Shown piece by piece: positions 1-11,960 of a stretch of DNA of 35,053 bases (the first letter of the stretch is position 1; the number at the start of each line of letters is the position of its first letter). The notes under the pieces are model-generated. The model ran no database searches and had not been told where the DNA came from. It saw nothing but the letters and a program-made list of their open reading frames with translations. Origin of the DNA: Haplomitrium mnioides (lineage: Eukaryota > Marchantiophyta > Haplomitriopsida > Calobryales); contig JBNGIS010001142.1 of the NCBI GenBank assembly GCA_049999725.1, positions 1-35,053 of the forward strand, in the 5' to 3' direction. The position numbers and the translations under genes were made by a program.

Positions 1-340
1 GTGTATTTAAACTTTTGGGCTAAGAATTGTAATCAATGATAAATGCAATTTTTTGATGAAAACTTACCATAATTTTTATGATTTTAAACAAATTCGAGTT
101 TTCCAATGTTTTCATAAAAACTAGTAATATTGATTCATTTTGCATAACAAAATTGACTTTCACTCTATTATGCTTGCTGAAACGACCAAAAACAAACCCA
201 AAAAACTCATGTACTTTTTGTTTTTTAAAATTAACCTCGTTTTTTTTTTATGTTTTTTGATATGAAAAATCACAACTTTTCCAAAAAAAAAGAGTTCATG
301 TTCTAAGAAGCCTGTTTCTTGTTCAAGGTAGCGGTTGTTA
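1..340 (-). repeat. Left arm of a long inverted repeat
   Basis: This AT-rich segment is the reverse complement of 34656-34991, at about 92% identity by hand count with a few indels in A/T runs. Base 1 pairs with 34991, so the repeat probably continues past the left edge. Its inner end, read outward on the minus strand, starts TAACAACCGCTAC at 340 and abuts the integrase frame of element A, which stops there. No coding potential was recognised; the short open frame at 78-260 is low-complexity. It could be one end of a transposon lying mostly outside the window, or one arm of a larger palindromic structure. Confidence 0.85.
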
Positions 341-1445
341 CTTGATCTTCTTTTTCAAAATTGTTGCTTTCTCATTCCATCTTTGTATTCCTTCAAATAG
401 ACCAACTCGTCGAACCTAACATTTCTAATTTTTGTTGAAATCTTGTTACTGCTTTTATCATATTGCCTTCAAGAAGTGAACTTGAGAGAGATTGATTAAA
501 GTCTAGTTAGTTGTTCTAAAGTTGAAAATCTATGTTGTAATGATTCTCGAGAACTAAGTTTGTGGGCGATAACAACGTACAAGAAGTAAACTTGAGTTTC
601 AATTGGAAGCCATGCTTCTTGGCCATAAACAAGATGAAAGGATGTATATTTAGTGGATGCCTTGGTCATTGATTTGTAAGCCCAAAGAGCAATAAGTAGA
701 TATTTGTTCATCTCAATCAGATCAACGAGTCAAAATTGTTTTAGTAAGAGTCGATTTAAAGACTTTGTTCATAGATTTTGCTTGTTTGTTTGCTTGTGGA
801 TGATAGAAAATTGATGTCTTATGAAAAATGGCATAAAGGGTTGTAAAGCACTAATCATATTGCTGAAAAAGTGCATACCATAATTACTGACTAGTTCTAA
901 CGGCAAGTTGAATCTAGTGAAGATGTACTTGTAGAGGAAGGAAGCCACAAAGTTGGCATAGTCATTAGGGAGGGTGATAGCTTCGGCCTATTTAGCAACA
1001 TAATTTGTCACATCTAATGTATGCTGATTGCAACGACTTTGTGAAGGAGGATAGATTTGGCCCATGAAATCTAGACCCCATTTTTTGAAAGTTGAAAGTA
1101 GAAGGATAGGAGTTAGAGGCATTTTGTCATGTTTTGTTGGATGACCTATTCTCTGGTAGTCATTGGAAGTCCTTGTAATTTGATGAGAATCTGCGAATAG
1201 AGTTGGCCACCATCATCCAAAATAGAGTGCTTTGAGAACAGTAGACTTGCTAGCAAATTGACCACCACAAGCAGATGACATTGTATTGCACCCATAGAGT
1301 ACTTGAGAAGTCTAGGGAGGTATGAGGCAACATTGAGGGATACTATTGTTTCCAATTCAATAGAGTAGACCAGAGACAATAGTGTAAGGAGTTGTGGTTT
1401 GTATGAAGGATCATATCTGATCAGGCTGAAGATCAGACGGGACAT
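341..1445 (-). pseudogene. Integrase remnant of element A
   Basis: The best anchors are a WGLDFMG motif, whose Asp codon at 1069-1071 is the first catalytic residue, and an ELVSN motif, where the second catalytic Asp is replaced by Asn (codon 883-885). The two are 62 codons apart, as expected for retroviral-type integrases. Downstream, 496-711 encodes the conserved ALWAYKSMTKAS...FHLVYGQEA core end, with an intact 71-codon frame. The N-terminal HHCC zinc finger is barely recognisable; one Cys appears as Phe in a KDFQ motif. The frame runs into the inverted-repeat arm at 340, so the C-terminal GPY/F region and the LTR are gone. Confidence 0.75.
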
Positions 1446-1599
1446 TGCTATTGGTAAGGAAGGGGACTAATTGGTTATACCAAAGATGAGTCGACAGTTG
1501 GACTAATAAGCATACATTGACAGTGTCGAAAGGAAGTAGCGAATTGATTGATGAAACCCATAAATTAGAAGAGTTGTTATCCAAAGAATTAGGATCAAG

Positions 1600-2930
1600 T
1601 TCGCCATGGATTCTTGACAAAAGATCACAATAGCCATAATGGATTACATGACAAAATTTAATTGTAAAGTTAAACTCATGAAGTAAAAGAACCCATTGAG
1701 CTAATCTGCTTATCAAAGCAAGCTTTTAATAATGTATTTCAGACAATCATGATTGACTATGAAAGTGAACGTGTAGCCGAGCAAGTAATGGCATAATTTT
1801 TGAATGGCGTATATCATGCCCATGGCTTCTTGTTTAGTTACATTGTAGTTTCATTCAAGGAGGCTTAGTTGCTTGCCTACATAATACATTGGACATTTAC
1901 AATCATTTTGTATTTGGGCAAGTACAATGCCGAACGCAATAGAAGAAGTATCGACCATGACCAAGAATGGGATATCCCAATCAATGGGAGAAAAGTAGGG
2001 AAGAAAAGCCTAGATTTCTTTTAACATTTCAAAGGCTTGTTGATAATCAGATGTCCATTTGAATGGAACAAAATGTTAGGTTAGAGCATATAATGGCAAA
2101 GAGATAGTAGCATAGTTTAAACAATAATGCCAATAATACACTGACTTGTCAGGGAAGTGTTGGAGTTGTTTGACATGCTTGGGCGTTGCCAAGGTTGCAA
2201 TGATGGTAACCTTTGGAGGATCTCAATGGAGGCCTAATTCCAAAACTATATGGTCTAAAAGAACTTCAGTAGATGTAAAGAATTTACACTTTTGGGGATT
2301 GAGAGATACTCCAAACTTACAACATTACTCAAAAGCACGTTCGAGTATCTTTAAATGATCATTATGAGAGCTGTAAATAGTAAAGTCATCAAGATATACA
2401 TCAAGACATTTTTCAAGGCTATGTAAGAGAGAATTGAAAGCGAGGATCATGATTCTATGGAAACCACTAGATACATTGCACAAACTGAAAACGAGTTTGT
2501 TGTAGTAGTACTAGCCCTAAGACATTGTGATTGTGGTTAAAGGCCAAGAATCAGAATAAATGTCAATTTGGTTGTATCTTAAGAACCCATCTAAGAAACT
2601 ATAGGATTCATGCCCAACAACATTGTCTAGAATGATATCGATGAAAGGGATTGGAAAGTATTCAAGAGCTGTCGTCGCATTAAGGCCTTTGAAATCTCCA
2701 CAAATGCCAATCAATCCATCAAGTTTTGGAACCACTACAATCAAAGAAACCCAATCAGTTCAGGCCGCATGGGATATGATACCTACGTTCAACATTTTCA
2801 AAATGTCGACATGGACTAAAATTAAGAATATTTCGGATTCAGACGATAAAGACACATGTAAATTGGTTTGGCATCCGAGTGCAGTTAAATCTTATACTGG
2901 AAAATGGAGGGAAGGATGCCTGTCATTTTG
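1600..2930 (-). pseudogene. Reverse transcriptase and RNase H remnant of element A
   Basis: The segment at 2517-2744 encodes fingers and palm signatures of Ty3 RT: VVVPKLDG, CGDFKGLNA, FPIPFIDIILD and YSFLDGFLRYNQI. The catalytic YLDD box survives at 2386-2397 but in a different frame, so a frameshift lies between. The RNase H domain follows at about 1900-1600. It ends with the SRLAQWVLLLHEFNF motif and a decayed DLLSR tail, where the usual final Asp region (NADHLSR type) is still readable. Stops occur every 30-60 codons. Order and spacing match plant Ty3 elements. Confidence 0.8.
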
Positions 2931-2934
2931 TCAT

Positions 2935-3240
2935 ACTCTCAAGCAAAGAAATCAATGTATTTATGGATAAGAGCAAGGAATGGATTAATGTCTTCGGTTG
3001 GAAGACAATCATAGACTTTCAAACTTTTATGTTGTTTGGAAATGACAGGAAGGTTTGCAAAAGTTACATCTACCAAATTACAGGAAGGAAAGAGAATGTG
3101 GAAGAAGTTGGATTCATCCGAAGAGTCATCCTCAGGGATCAAAAATTGGTTAGCAAAGTGAACCAAAGATAAGTCATGGAAAATGTCGTGAAGTTTCTGG
3201 TTTGAAAAAACATGTATATGTGTATACAATGAAAGAATAG
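2935..3240 (-). pseudogene. Protease-RT linker of element A
   Basis: A 96-codon open frame (2939-3229) lies between the protease and the RT. It is rich in acidic residues (EDDSSDES) and has no domain I recognise. Ty3 elements of plants commonly have a poorly conserved spacer here, so its position is the only basis for the call. It ends at a stop directly before the degenerate start of the RT region. Confidence 0.55.
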
Positions 3241-3289
3241 CCTGATTGTTTGGGGAGCTAATAATAAGAGTTCTCGCAGATTAATCCAT

Positions 3290-3660
3290 ATGCAAGTATT
3301 TGTGCTTCAACTAGGGACAACCAAGAAGTAGAGAATATTGGTTTTTTTGAAAAACATTGATCACTATATAGTGGATGAGGTACTCTTGATCAGCAAAAAA
3401 CATATGAATATTTTTTAGAACACCCAGTGGAGCAATTTCACGGCCATCAACAAGCTTAGAAAGCAACAAAGACTTTTGTAAAGAAGAAACCGGATACCCA
3501 ATAAGACTCATCATTGATTTGGTCAAAATGTTCAGAGTAGAACCTATGTCCAAATGCGCATTGGGGATGAGAATACTATCAATGAGAGTGGCTATAGGAG
3601 GGGTACCATCATCGAATAGAGATACTATATGGATGATGGGCGATTTTGATTATGAAGGAA
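3290..3660 (-). pseudogene. Aspartic protease remnant of element A
   Basis: The minus-strand frame 3311-3553 encodes an LDIGSTLNIL motif, which matches the retropepsin active site D[ST]G[AS] followed by the hydrophobic NIL turn; the residue after the Asp is Ile here. Near the C-terminus, YSLLLGCP corresponds to the conserved LLGRPWL flap-end motif of plant Ty3 proteases. Retropepsins cleave the Gag-Pol polyprotein as dimers; at about 80-100 residues the length fits one monomer. The frame continues open upstream to about 3600 before stops appear. Confidence 0.75.
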
Positions 3661-3985
3661 CGAAATTGTTGGGTGGTCTTGCTTTGCACGATCCATTGTT
3701 TGTTTACAAACTAGGAAGAGTTGTAGACTCAATCACCTTAGTGAACTTCTTTTTCCAGATTTGTAAGTGGAACTTCCAAGCTTTAACCAGATTAACCAAT
3801 CTGACTTTACCATAAAGAATAATTAGGGCTTTACATAGCGATCAACAAGACAGAACTTGCATTTTCAATAATTGGCCAATAGTTATATTGGCAAGTTGTT
3901 GTGCTAGATCTTGGAAAACATTACAACTGAGTAGAGCCAATAAATGAGAAAGTGATTTGATTTTTGGGTCTAGAGGAGTTTAACT
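3660..3985 (-). pseudogene. Gag-protease junction peptide of element A
   Basis: Conceptual translation gives KSLSHLLALLSCNVFQDLAQQ followed by ANITIGQLL, a stretch I recognise from plant Ty3 polyproteins just upstream of the protease (the '...ANITxGQLL' motif). It shows that element A's coding sequence continues up to about 3980 and then stops abruptly, where sequence assigned to element B begins. Several stops interrupt it. Confidence 0.6.
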
Positions 3986-4005
3986 AGCGGGTCTGCGACA
4001 CGTAG

Positions 4006-4010
4006 CAATA
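4006..4010. repeat. Candidate target-site duplication, left copy (CAATA)
   Basis: CAATA lies where element A's coding sequence ends and non-homologous sequence begins. The same five bases sit at 17244-17248, directly outside the high-coordinate end of element B. Five bases is the usual duplication length for LTR elements. The TG/CA terminus at this left end is not clean, because the element would start CATGG, so the exact boundary may be off by a few bases. Confidence 0.4.
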
Positions 4011-5581
4011 CATGGTCAATGTTAGAGACCATAAGTCAGACACATGTAGTAAAGTGGTGAACTAAAAACACTCAAGTTAACATCTTTCTCCAAGTTCTTT
4101 CAATTAAGGATGAAAATTTCTATATCAAAGAACTCACTTTTCTCATCAAAACCTCACTTCTAGATAGAGCATAAAGTTCTCTTTGAAAATCAGATTTCAG
4201 TTCTCAAAAATCAACTCTTCTAACTCTCTTACAGATTCAAACAAAGACTCTATATCCTTTCCAAAACGACGCATTGGATCAGTTCAAAAACTATCCAAAC
4301 TAGTGATAAATAACCCTTCCAACGTAGTCCACCGTCATTTGTCACTCGGAAGTTGGAATGTTTCGTTGACCTTTGACTTATCCGGTTTGTGGACTATCTT
4401 GCTAACAAATGCCTTAGTTGATGCCACTTGAAAACTCTCGACCAATCCTCAATCAGAACAGACTTCAATTGTATGTTGCTTAGCGCTACTTTCAATGAGG
4501 AAACTTAATTGTCACCCCATTTATTCTTTGTTGGACTGTTTTGACCAAAAAACCTTTCGATTCTAATCCTTCGGATCACACTCTTCCATTCTTCTGCATT
4601 AACTTCTGTGACTCACCAGAGCTCAACACGTGTCCGATAAAAGAACTTTGGAATACAACTTCCACCCAATACTCCAAAATTTCCTAATTCTCTCTCCACT
4701 CTTCCGATCTCTCTTCTCCTAATACTAATAACTATGCACCTTCTTTTACCTTCTGTACTCTTTGAGAACTTTTTTTATGCTCTGGCAGAATACAAGACTT
4801 AGAGTTATCCACTTTGAATCTTCACAACGCTCCTTCCGCTCTCTCAAACAAATTACAAAAACACTTTTGGATTTAAGGAAAACTCCACCTTGAGCGATTT
4901 CCTTGAAAAATTACGAAAATCTCTAGCCCATCGGCCAAAGCCTAACCCCTCAGATACGTCGACCCACAAAATTAGTTCTCTCCTTTCTTTATCCAGCACT
5001 TACACTTATTTAACAAGGCTTTCTATTCACTCTTCCGATCAAGTAGGGCCTACAACCTTCACAACACTCCTCTCCATTTGACTCTCTTCTTGTTTGTCTC
5101 TCTTCTCAATACTCACATTCGACAATCCTTTCACTCTATCTCGGCTCCTAATTCCAATTTCTTCTTGAATGCTAGATCTCTCAATTAATTAAACTTAGTG
5201 AAAGTCGAATTAAGCCTCGATGTTTCTTGAAACAGATTTACACCCACTCAATCTTTTAGTCAATCTTCCTTTAAATCTCCCACATTTTAACACATAATTG
5301 AGTCTTACAATGATTGAGAAATGACTAAGACAAAAGTCAGCATCCAGAATAGTTTTGGATAGACTTAATCAAACTCTGAACGACATATCAAAACGACACT
5401 GAGTCTTATCATATCAACTAATTATTATCTCCCACGAAAATAAAGCACCACCCCCAATTGCTTTCTTTGGGTCTTTGCCAATCTTCACTCCTAAAATCTC
5501 CTCTGCTGCCTCTCTCCAACGCTTTTCTTTGATTATGGTTATTTGATCTCTCGCTTGGGCCACTTCTTGATTCGCCTCTCC
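4011..5581 (-). other. Non-coding, pyrimidine-rich segment (possible rest of B's 3' LTR)
   Basis: This stretch separates the end of element A from the direct repeat at 5582. It is rich in C/T on the plus strand and has no long open frame that resembles a protein; the plus-strand frames at 4183-4431 and 4890-5081 look accidental. If the repeat at 5582-7467 is B's 3' LTR, this is its downstream end. However, no matching sequence is seen below 14812 next to the other copy, so it could also be a separate insertion. Only 5414-5596 (minus) continues a coding-like frame from the repeat. Confidence 0.4.
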
Positions 5582-7467
5582 CACATCAATGATCACTCAT
5601 TGAAGATTCATGTCCACCCAGTCTAGTATATCCGCTCAATCCTCTTGCACTTTTATCCATATTTGCTTAAGACGAGTTGCGATACAAACTTCTTTGAGCA
5701 AGTCTTCAAAAAATTCTTCCTGTTCTCTCTCCAGCAATTCTTTCTGCCAAGCCACCAAATTTGCTTGTAACAAGGCTAAATTCTTCACCCCTTCTTCTTG
5801 CTTCCTTGATATTCTTGAATAGAATCTGGCCCACTTCTTCCTCATTTCCTCATGCCCATTCCTCATTTCCTTCAGCTGAAATTACTACTATAGAAACCTC
5901 CACTCTTTGATGCAAATCAATCTCTCCAATCACTTGCTGCAAATTCTCTCTAAAGGCATCCACCCTCTCCACAATTGCCTCTAAGTTCTCTTTTGGAGCA
6001 TCATCTACCTCCAAATCGATCAACTCAATTGTCTGATTCCCCTCTGGTCTTTGCAAGCAACATGATACGCTGAAGTACCCTCTCCACTCATAATTAAATA
6101 GGTGTCGCTCTTACCCATGAACCCATACTTCTTGTTGTTTGGTCCTCACCCTCTTGCTTAGCCTTGCATAAGGTTGATCCACAATCTTCACATCTTCCTC
6201 TACCACTCTTGGATCCGCTAAAGGCATGTTCTAAGACCTCCTCTTTAGTTTACTTGGAATCCTATCTTTCTATTCTATCTCTTCTAAAATTGTCCCCTTG
6301 TCCTTTTCAATCACCCATAACTCATTATCATTGCAAATTTTAAAGGCTTCCAACTGATGTGGCAAAAACGGTCTGAACCAGATCATCTGGTTCTTCGACC
6401 ATGAGAACTCAAAATATCTCATGACCCTACTTCTAATGAACTCAGCCAGCCTCTTGGTATAGCCTCTTCAGTCATTCAATAATAAAATCAAAATTTCTCT
6501 TGTCATGCATCAAAATTTTGGTTGGAATATGATGTATGCGAATAACTGCACAAATTCTTGTACTAACGAGTCTTAGATTTTTGGGATCTTGTACCCATTT
6601 TTTGTCATGGTAGGATTTGCTAATAAATAACCTAGATGTTCAAGTCCCTTAAGAACTCGATGTGGACAATTTTCTTTCTGCAACCGATAGATTTTTTTTA
6701 ATTGCTCTCTATGTTATTTGCAAAGACGTCTTCTTGATTAGCAATAGAACTTCTCTTTTGTGGACATCTATCAAAGTGATCTCTTCTTGCTAGAATATTG
6801 TGCTCATGTCCACTTCCCATGTTCTCCTAAAAAGTCCCTATAATCCACTCCTTCGCAAATATATCCTCAGATTGTAGGAAAATTTTCAGAATGTGGAACA
6901 TCTTTACTCAACCCAATGGCACACTAAAGACTCTATTTGTTCAGAAGTCTATCTCTTGTTTTCTTACTCTTTCAATTTGTGGAGACCATTGTAATTCTAA
7001 GCCTTCTTCTTTGATCTAGCAAAATAATGTCCTCTTCTGCTTAGATCTTCATGTCGCAATACAAGTACCTCTTCATGCTCTTGGCATGGCTTTTTGACTA
7101 GGCGCAAAAAATGAATTTCAAAATTTTCTTGGTCACTTACCCACACTTTCTCCTTACGAAGTATTTTTGTGGCTTGTCAACAGTAAATTGTCCAATTCCA
7201 ATTTAATGGATCGGATTTCAATGTATCCCTGATACAACCTTTTAGAACCATCCCCGATGATTGACTTTGGATTCTTCAAGTTCATCTTTCTTGCTTCATT
7301 TTCACAATCAACACCTGATTCCATTCATTCAGCTCTCATCCATAAATTGAGCAAATTTTCACAGTTTCTTCATTGTGTCTACTTCATTTTATCCATTTTT
7401 TCTCAAAACAAAAAAATAAGCCTAGAATGATGTATTCCAATACTTTTCTTCCAAAAACCGCTTCACA
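5582..7467 (-). repeat. Direct repeat of element B, low copy (candidate 3' LTR)
   Basis: It is homologous and co-linear with 14812-17245, at roughly 80-85% by eye. It lacks about 600 bases present in the other copy; the break lies near 5877 here and near 15720 there. Its high end, TGTGAAGC on the minus strand, follows the integrase stop and a purine-rich AGAGAGTGGGAA tract, as a 3' LTR would. It also carries decayed minus-strand coding-like sequence (for example 5636-5866 and 5850-6056, charged and coiled-coil-like), which is unusual for an LTR. The alternative is a duplicated gag-leader region of a tandem relative. Confidence 0.6.
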
Positions 7468-8720
7468 TATTCCCACTCTCTATTGCGCAGTATCCTCGCA
7501 AGCATTTTCCTTGAGGTAATGTTTCTTATACCTATAAATACAAATAGGCAATAATTCTCTCTTCAACGTACTCAACTCCACTAATCCATTCTCATGCACT
7601 CAAAGTACTCAATGAGGACCATCCTATCTAGTATGAAGCTTCTCAAGAAACAACTAATATCGAGAATCATAGACCAAAACCAAGTTGTCTTCTTTTACTA
7701 TTGTTGATCTTAGATTAAAATCATGTCTCTATTTCCGCTGCCACTGGATATCGTCATTCTTTTCCAAGCTTACTGACCTTTCTTACTCCAACCGAATAAT
7801 GTTATGCATTCTCTACCACACATTTTCATCTACAAACTATTGATTTGTAATATGAATTTGCAATATTGAAAAGGCTAGCTCAACATGTATAATAGCATCC
7901 ATTCTATAAACCAAAAAATGAGGCGTCTTTTGTGTTGAAATCTTCTCCGTCGTTTGATAGATTCATAATATTGTTGAAACTTTCTTATCCCATGAGATCT
8001 TATTAGCTATTGCAATTTTATTGAGAATCTTGCAAAGAATTTTGTTTACTTTCTTTGTTTGACCGTTCATTCTTGGATTGTAAGGTGTAGTCCTCTGATG
8101 CTAAATCAAATATTTCCTCATCAAATTTTTAATTATCAAATTGATGAAATGAGTTCTTCGATCACTCACCAATTCCAATGGACGCCCAAATCGGCTGATA
8201 GTATTATCAAACAAAAACTCCACTACCATGTCTATAGTATCCCTCTTCTTCACTAGCTCAGCCTCTGCCTATTTAGTAGCATAATCTGCTGCCACCAAAG
8301 TATATCAATTGTGTATCCATTGGGCTGTAGGCTGAATCGGCCCAACAAAATCAATTCCCCATTTCTCAAAAGGAGCTAAAGGTAAAATTAGAGTTAATGA
8401 ACAATGCAATGTTGTTGTTAGTTGGCTTGTCCTTTGACACAGATCACATCTTTGAATAAACTCTACACATTCTCATTCATTTTTTGCTACCAATAACAAC
8501 TCTCTAAGATCTTTTTCACTGCATTATTTGTCACAAAATGACTTCCTTCAATATCTTCATGTAATATTGAGATGACTTTCTTTTGATCAACTCTTTCAAC
8601 ACACTTGTGAAGAACTTCATCAGGTTCCAACTTATAGAGAATCTCTCTATGCAAAGTATAATGCAACATCTTGTAATGAAACATTGCTCTTTTCTCAGGG
8701 TTCATTCCTTCATAAACTAT
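7468..8720 (-). pseudogene. Integrase of element B
   Basis: The N-terminal zinc-binding HHCC is readable: ILHEDIEGSHF supplies the two His (within 8487-8897) and CDLCQR the two Cys near 8435. The catalytic core has WGIDFVGP with Asp at 8350-8352, then ELVSD with Asp at 8161-8163. Thirty-five residues later comes Lys (codon 8053-8055) in place of the catalytic Glu. The C-terminal part reads LVYDSRY, LFLEKLHTR and a DGPH variant of the GPY/F module, ending at a stop around 7480. No chromodomain is visible. In-frame stops and at least two frameshifts make it non-functional. Confidence 0.85.
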
Positions 8721-8799
8721 TTGATCCTTCAAATAATCAATAATCTTCTTGAATTCTGAATCTTTCAATACTTCAAAAAGATGCTCATCCACCAATTGG

Positions 8800-9897
8800 T
8801 CATTCACTTGATCCATTGTTGGCTCTCTTTCTAGTCTGGACAAAAAAATCTGCATTTGCGTAGACCTTTTGAGGTTGAACATGCACTTCAAATTCAAATT
8901 TATGCAATAGCAAAATCCATCTTGCTAATCTACTTGACAGATCTGGCTTGTTTACAATATACTTCAAAGCATTATAATCTGTATGGAAGATAAATAAGTA
9001 ACCCAACAAATAATGTTGGAATTTTCAGACCGCATAGATCGTTTCCAATCCTTCTCTCTTGGTAGTATGATAATTCCACTTCAGAATAGATAACTGTCAA
9101 CTCTCATAATAAATCGGATGTTCATTTTTCCCTTCTCCTTTCTGGCTCAACACTACTCTAATTGTAGTTCCACATGCATCAACATATACATGAAATTTCT
9201 TTGTCCAATCCGGCACCTCTATAATAGGAGAAGTAATCAACTTGCTTCAATTCTTCAAACACTTTCTAATATTTTACCATCCAATTCCATTCTTCAAATT
9301 TTTGGAGTAATTTTGCTAGTGGTTCAGCAATCCATGTGTATATTTTAATCATGCTTTGATAATATCCCACACAACCAAAGAACCCTCGAGCTCCTTTCAA
9401 ATTAATTGGAACTGGAAAGTCCACAACTACTTTTACTTTTGCTAAATCCAACGTAATTTCTTCCTTCAAAATTTTATGCCCCAACAAGATTCCTTTGACA
9501 TCCCAAAGTAACATTTCTTTGAATGTAAAAGGATTCCAAAATTTTGACACTTATCAAAGCATTTTTGAAAAAAGCTTAGATGACTTCTTGTAGTTGAATG
9601 AACACAAAAATCATAAAGGAAACTTCCATAAAGATTTGCAGATAATCTTTAAATGCAATGGTCATCAATCACGTTAATGTTGCAGATGCATTATACAATC
9701 CAAACGACATCACTCTATATGCATAAGCTCCGCAATCTATGGTAAATGTAGTCTTATCTCGATCATCTAGATGGAAAGAAATCTGATTGTATTTGCTGAG
9801 CTCATCCATAAAAGAAAAACATTACTTCTCTCCCACCGCATCTAAGATACTATCAATAAACGTCATTGGATGGATGTCCTTCTTTGTCACCGTTTAA
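8800..9897 (-). pseudogene. Reverse transcriptase (partial) and RNase H of element B
   Basis: RT begins abruptly with a VTKKDIHP-like motif at about 9890. It continues with FMDELSKYNQI, TTFTIDCGAYAYRVMSFGL (about 9830-9700) and a damaged YxDD box at about 9607-9618, where the first Asp reads as Tyr. The connection segment at 9266-9550 has LLGHKI and ARGFFGCVGYYQSMI. RNase H at 8800-9009 reads HTDYNALKYIVNKPD and RLARWILLLHKFEFEV. The RT fingers region that should precede VTKKD is not found; sequence above about 9897 is unrelated. The integrase follows within about 100 bases. Confidence 0.85.
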
Positions 9898-11960
9898 ACT
9901 TCTCTCCTCGCTCGCCTTTCCTTTTCGCGCAAAACACCGATAAGTCGCCATTTCATATGTCACTATTTCGCTTCATTGCTATTTCGCCAATCATCCTTCC
10001 ATTGATCTCCTCGGAAAGCAACCTTCCTAACCGGTGCTCCCCACTTCATAATCCCCATCGGAACCATTTAAACCGGGGATTCCACTTTGGATAGCAAATC
10101 AAAACCCTCTTAACTGGGGTTCCCCACATCGTAAGGTGACTTTCCGAAGCCTTCCTTTGGACCGCGGACCCTTCACAAAACTTCCTTCCGCTCGCTTCTA
10201 ATTCGTTCTTATCCCTTTAAAATTTTCAATTCCTTCCAATTACAGCACAAATTCCGTTGACCGATCACTCCCTTGCAGCTGATCGTTCCTCGCTCACCAT
10301 TTCTTACGTTATTTCCCACATCGAGCTCTTACGCATGACCATTCTTCCCCTCAATCCGTAAAGCTCTTCAATAATTTTGAATCCTTCATTCAAATCAGAT
10401 CGTCCTTCATTCCTCGTCATTCGCAATTCCAACACAAAATTTGCTTCCGCAACACCGCCATACATTCGAATTTCCAATGCAGCCTTATTCAACTGGTTGC
10501 AACATTCTTTCAGCTTCCAATGCTCAACAGGTAAAAGACTCTCCTCCGCAACCTCTTTCGATCGATTCGCAATATGGAGCTTGCATGGATCAGTTTGCAA
10601 CATTCATTTGATTCCTTTTGAATCACTTCCTTCACTTGAATCAATCACAAACCAATCATTCAATCTCTGTTCTTCGATTCAGCCATCTTTGATTCCACAA
10701 GAAAGGAAGTCTTTACAGTACCCGATCGATCTCATCAGAAGCTCGATGTAAGAACAACACTCGCCTTCAAAATCAGATCCTCAAATTTTCCGAACCACCC
10801 GGTCAAACTTTCGTCTCTCGGATTTCAAACTTTCAATCTTTGGCCAAATTCGAACTTTCACCCCGTCCGATTCAAACTTTCAAACTTACTTCCCTTCAGT
10901 CCGGATCGTCTATATATCACCATTTTGGCCGCTTAATCCTTCGCCCGCTTCGGATCCAGTTTAACCAGTCCTCCCCACTTAGTAAGGTTTCGTTCCGCTC
11001 CATTCTTCATATCAGACTCCTCACGGACAACAGACTCTTCAGATTCTTCGGATTCTTCAGATTCTCCGCGATCGAATCCTTCTCTTCAATCTTTCTGATT
11101 CATCTCCACGCGCAGATACCATGGCCAAGTCATCGCTCCTTCATCGCTACTTGAATTCCTCCTTCCAAATCATATTCATTAGATGTTTCCTCAGTGCAAG
11201 ACCTCAATCACCTCTATTTAGATTGATCATATCATTCCTTCCTCTCAATGTCCAACCGATAATTCGACACAGCCTTGCAGAGAAGAGAATTTTTCCCTCC
11301 TACAAATCTCCTCAATCAGACAAATCACAAAGGAGGAGCCTTCTTACAGATCGATCAGCCACATTTCTTTCTCGCGAGGGCAACGTACAGCTTCACCGTG
11401 AAGCTTCCACTTATCCCATAAGTGTTCAGTCAGAAGTCAGAAGCTATATATAAACAATTCGCACTAATTTACCTTCGAGAGGTAGCCCCACAGGGGTGTA
11501 AGGCCACCACTTATCACTCTGCCCCTAGACGGATCTAGTTCAAGGCACAAAAGGGCAACTTATCCTCCGATACACTTCAACTGACTCCTCGGCAGGCTGT
11601 CCATCAACACACATGTAGATTGATAGGGGCTGGCTGGCCCTCAACAACTAGATTAGTTTTACCACAAATTTTCTTTTTTCTAAAAATAAATCACTTCAGC
11701 TTCCTCATTACCCAAACTTCGCTCCTTGGCCAATGATCTCCAAAATGTCCTCACAAATACTTATATACACATTTTTACAATTTGCACTCATTATACACAA
11801 AACTAAAGCTTTACCACTTCCCTCTCACTCCACTATGCAGAAGAGACCTCCTTTGAGTCGTTTATGACCTTTTGTCATGAACTATGCTCCCACATATGAA
11901 TTGGAGCCATTATCAATTTCTCATTTGTCCCATTGCTAATCTTTGGACTGCTCATTTTGA
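9898..11960. other. Non-coding block interrupting element B; candidate LTR-like insertion
   Basis: Base composition changes sharply here to C/T-rich with TTC and CAAACTTTC repeats on the plus strand. The block replaces the first part of B's RT. A strong plus-strand TATA-like box (CTATATATAAAC) lies at 11443-11455. It is followed about 30 bases on by a G/C-richer stretch with AGGTAGCCCCACAGGGGTG. That layout fits the U3/R part of a plus-strand solo LTR, but I could not find convincing TG...CA ends with a matching duplication. The open frames at 10377-10751, 10840-11154 and 11121-11453 are low-complexity and match nothing I know. Confidence 0.4.
11443..11455 (+). promoter_or_regulatory. TATA-box-like motif
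   Basis: CTATATATAAAC is a near-consensus plant TATA box on the plus strand. It sits inside the non-coding block at 9898-11960, with a more G/C-rich tract beginning 30-40 bases downstream. It is the best core-promoter candidate in that block and supports reading the block as LTR-like in plus orientation. Transcription itself cannot be judged from sequence. Confidence 0.35.

Larger units (their letters stand above)
341..4010 (-). mobile_element. 3' half of Ty3-type retrotransposon A (pol)
   Basis: On the minus strand, from high to low coordinate, the order is pre-protease linker, aspartic protease, reverse transcriptase, RNase H and integrase, which is the Ty3/gypsy order. There is no gag next to the protease. 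The matching gag is inferred to be at 17249-19128, displaced by insertion of element B. The integrase end and the 3' LTR are missing because the left inverted-repeat arm starts at 340. All frames carry several stops and frameshifts, so the copy is dead. Confidence 0.8.

Noticed and set aside
4183-5081. Plus-strand frames of 63-82 codons left of the B repeat
   Set aside because: They are Ser/Thr/Leu-rich low-complexity peptides with no domain and no neighbouring signals.
10377-11453. Plus-strand open frames of 104-124 codons
   Set aside because: They are Ser/Phe/Leu-rich translations of C/T-rich DNA and match no known domain; composition alone can produce them.
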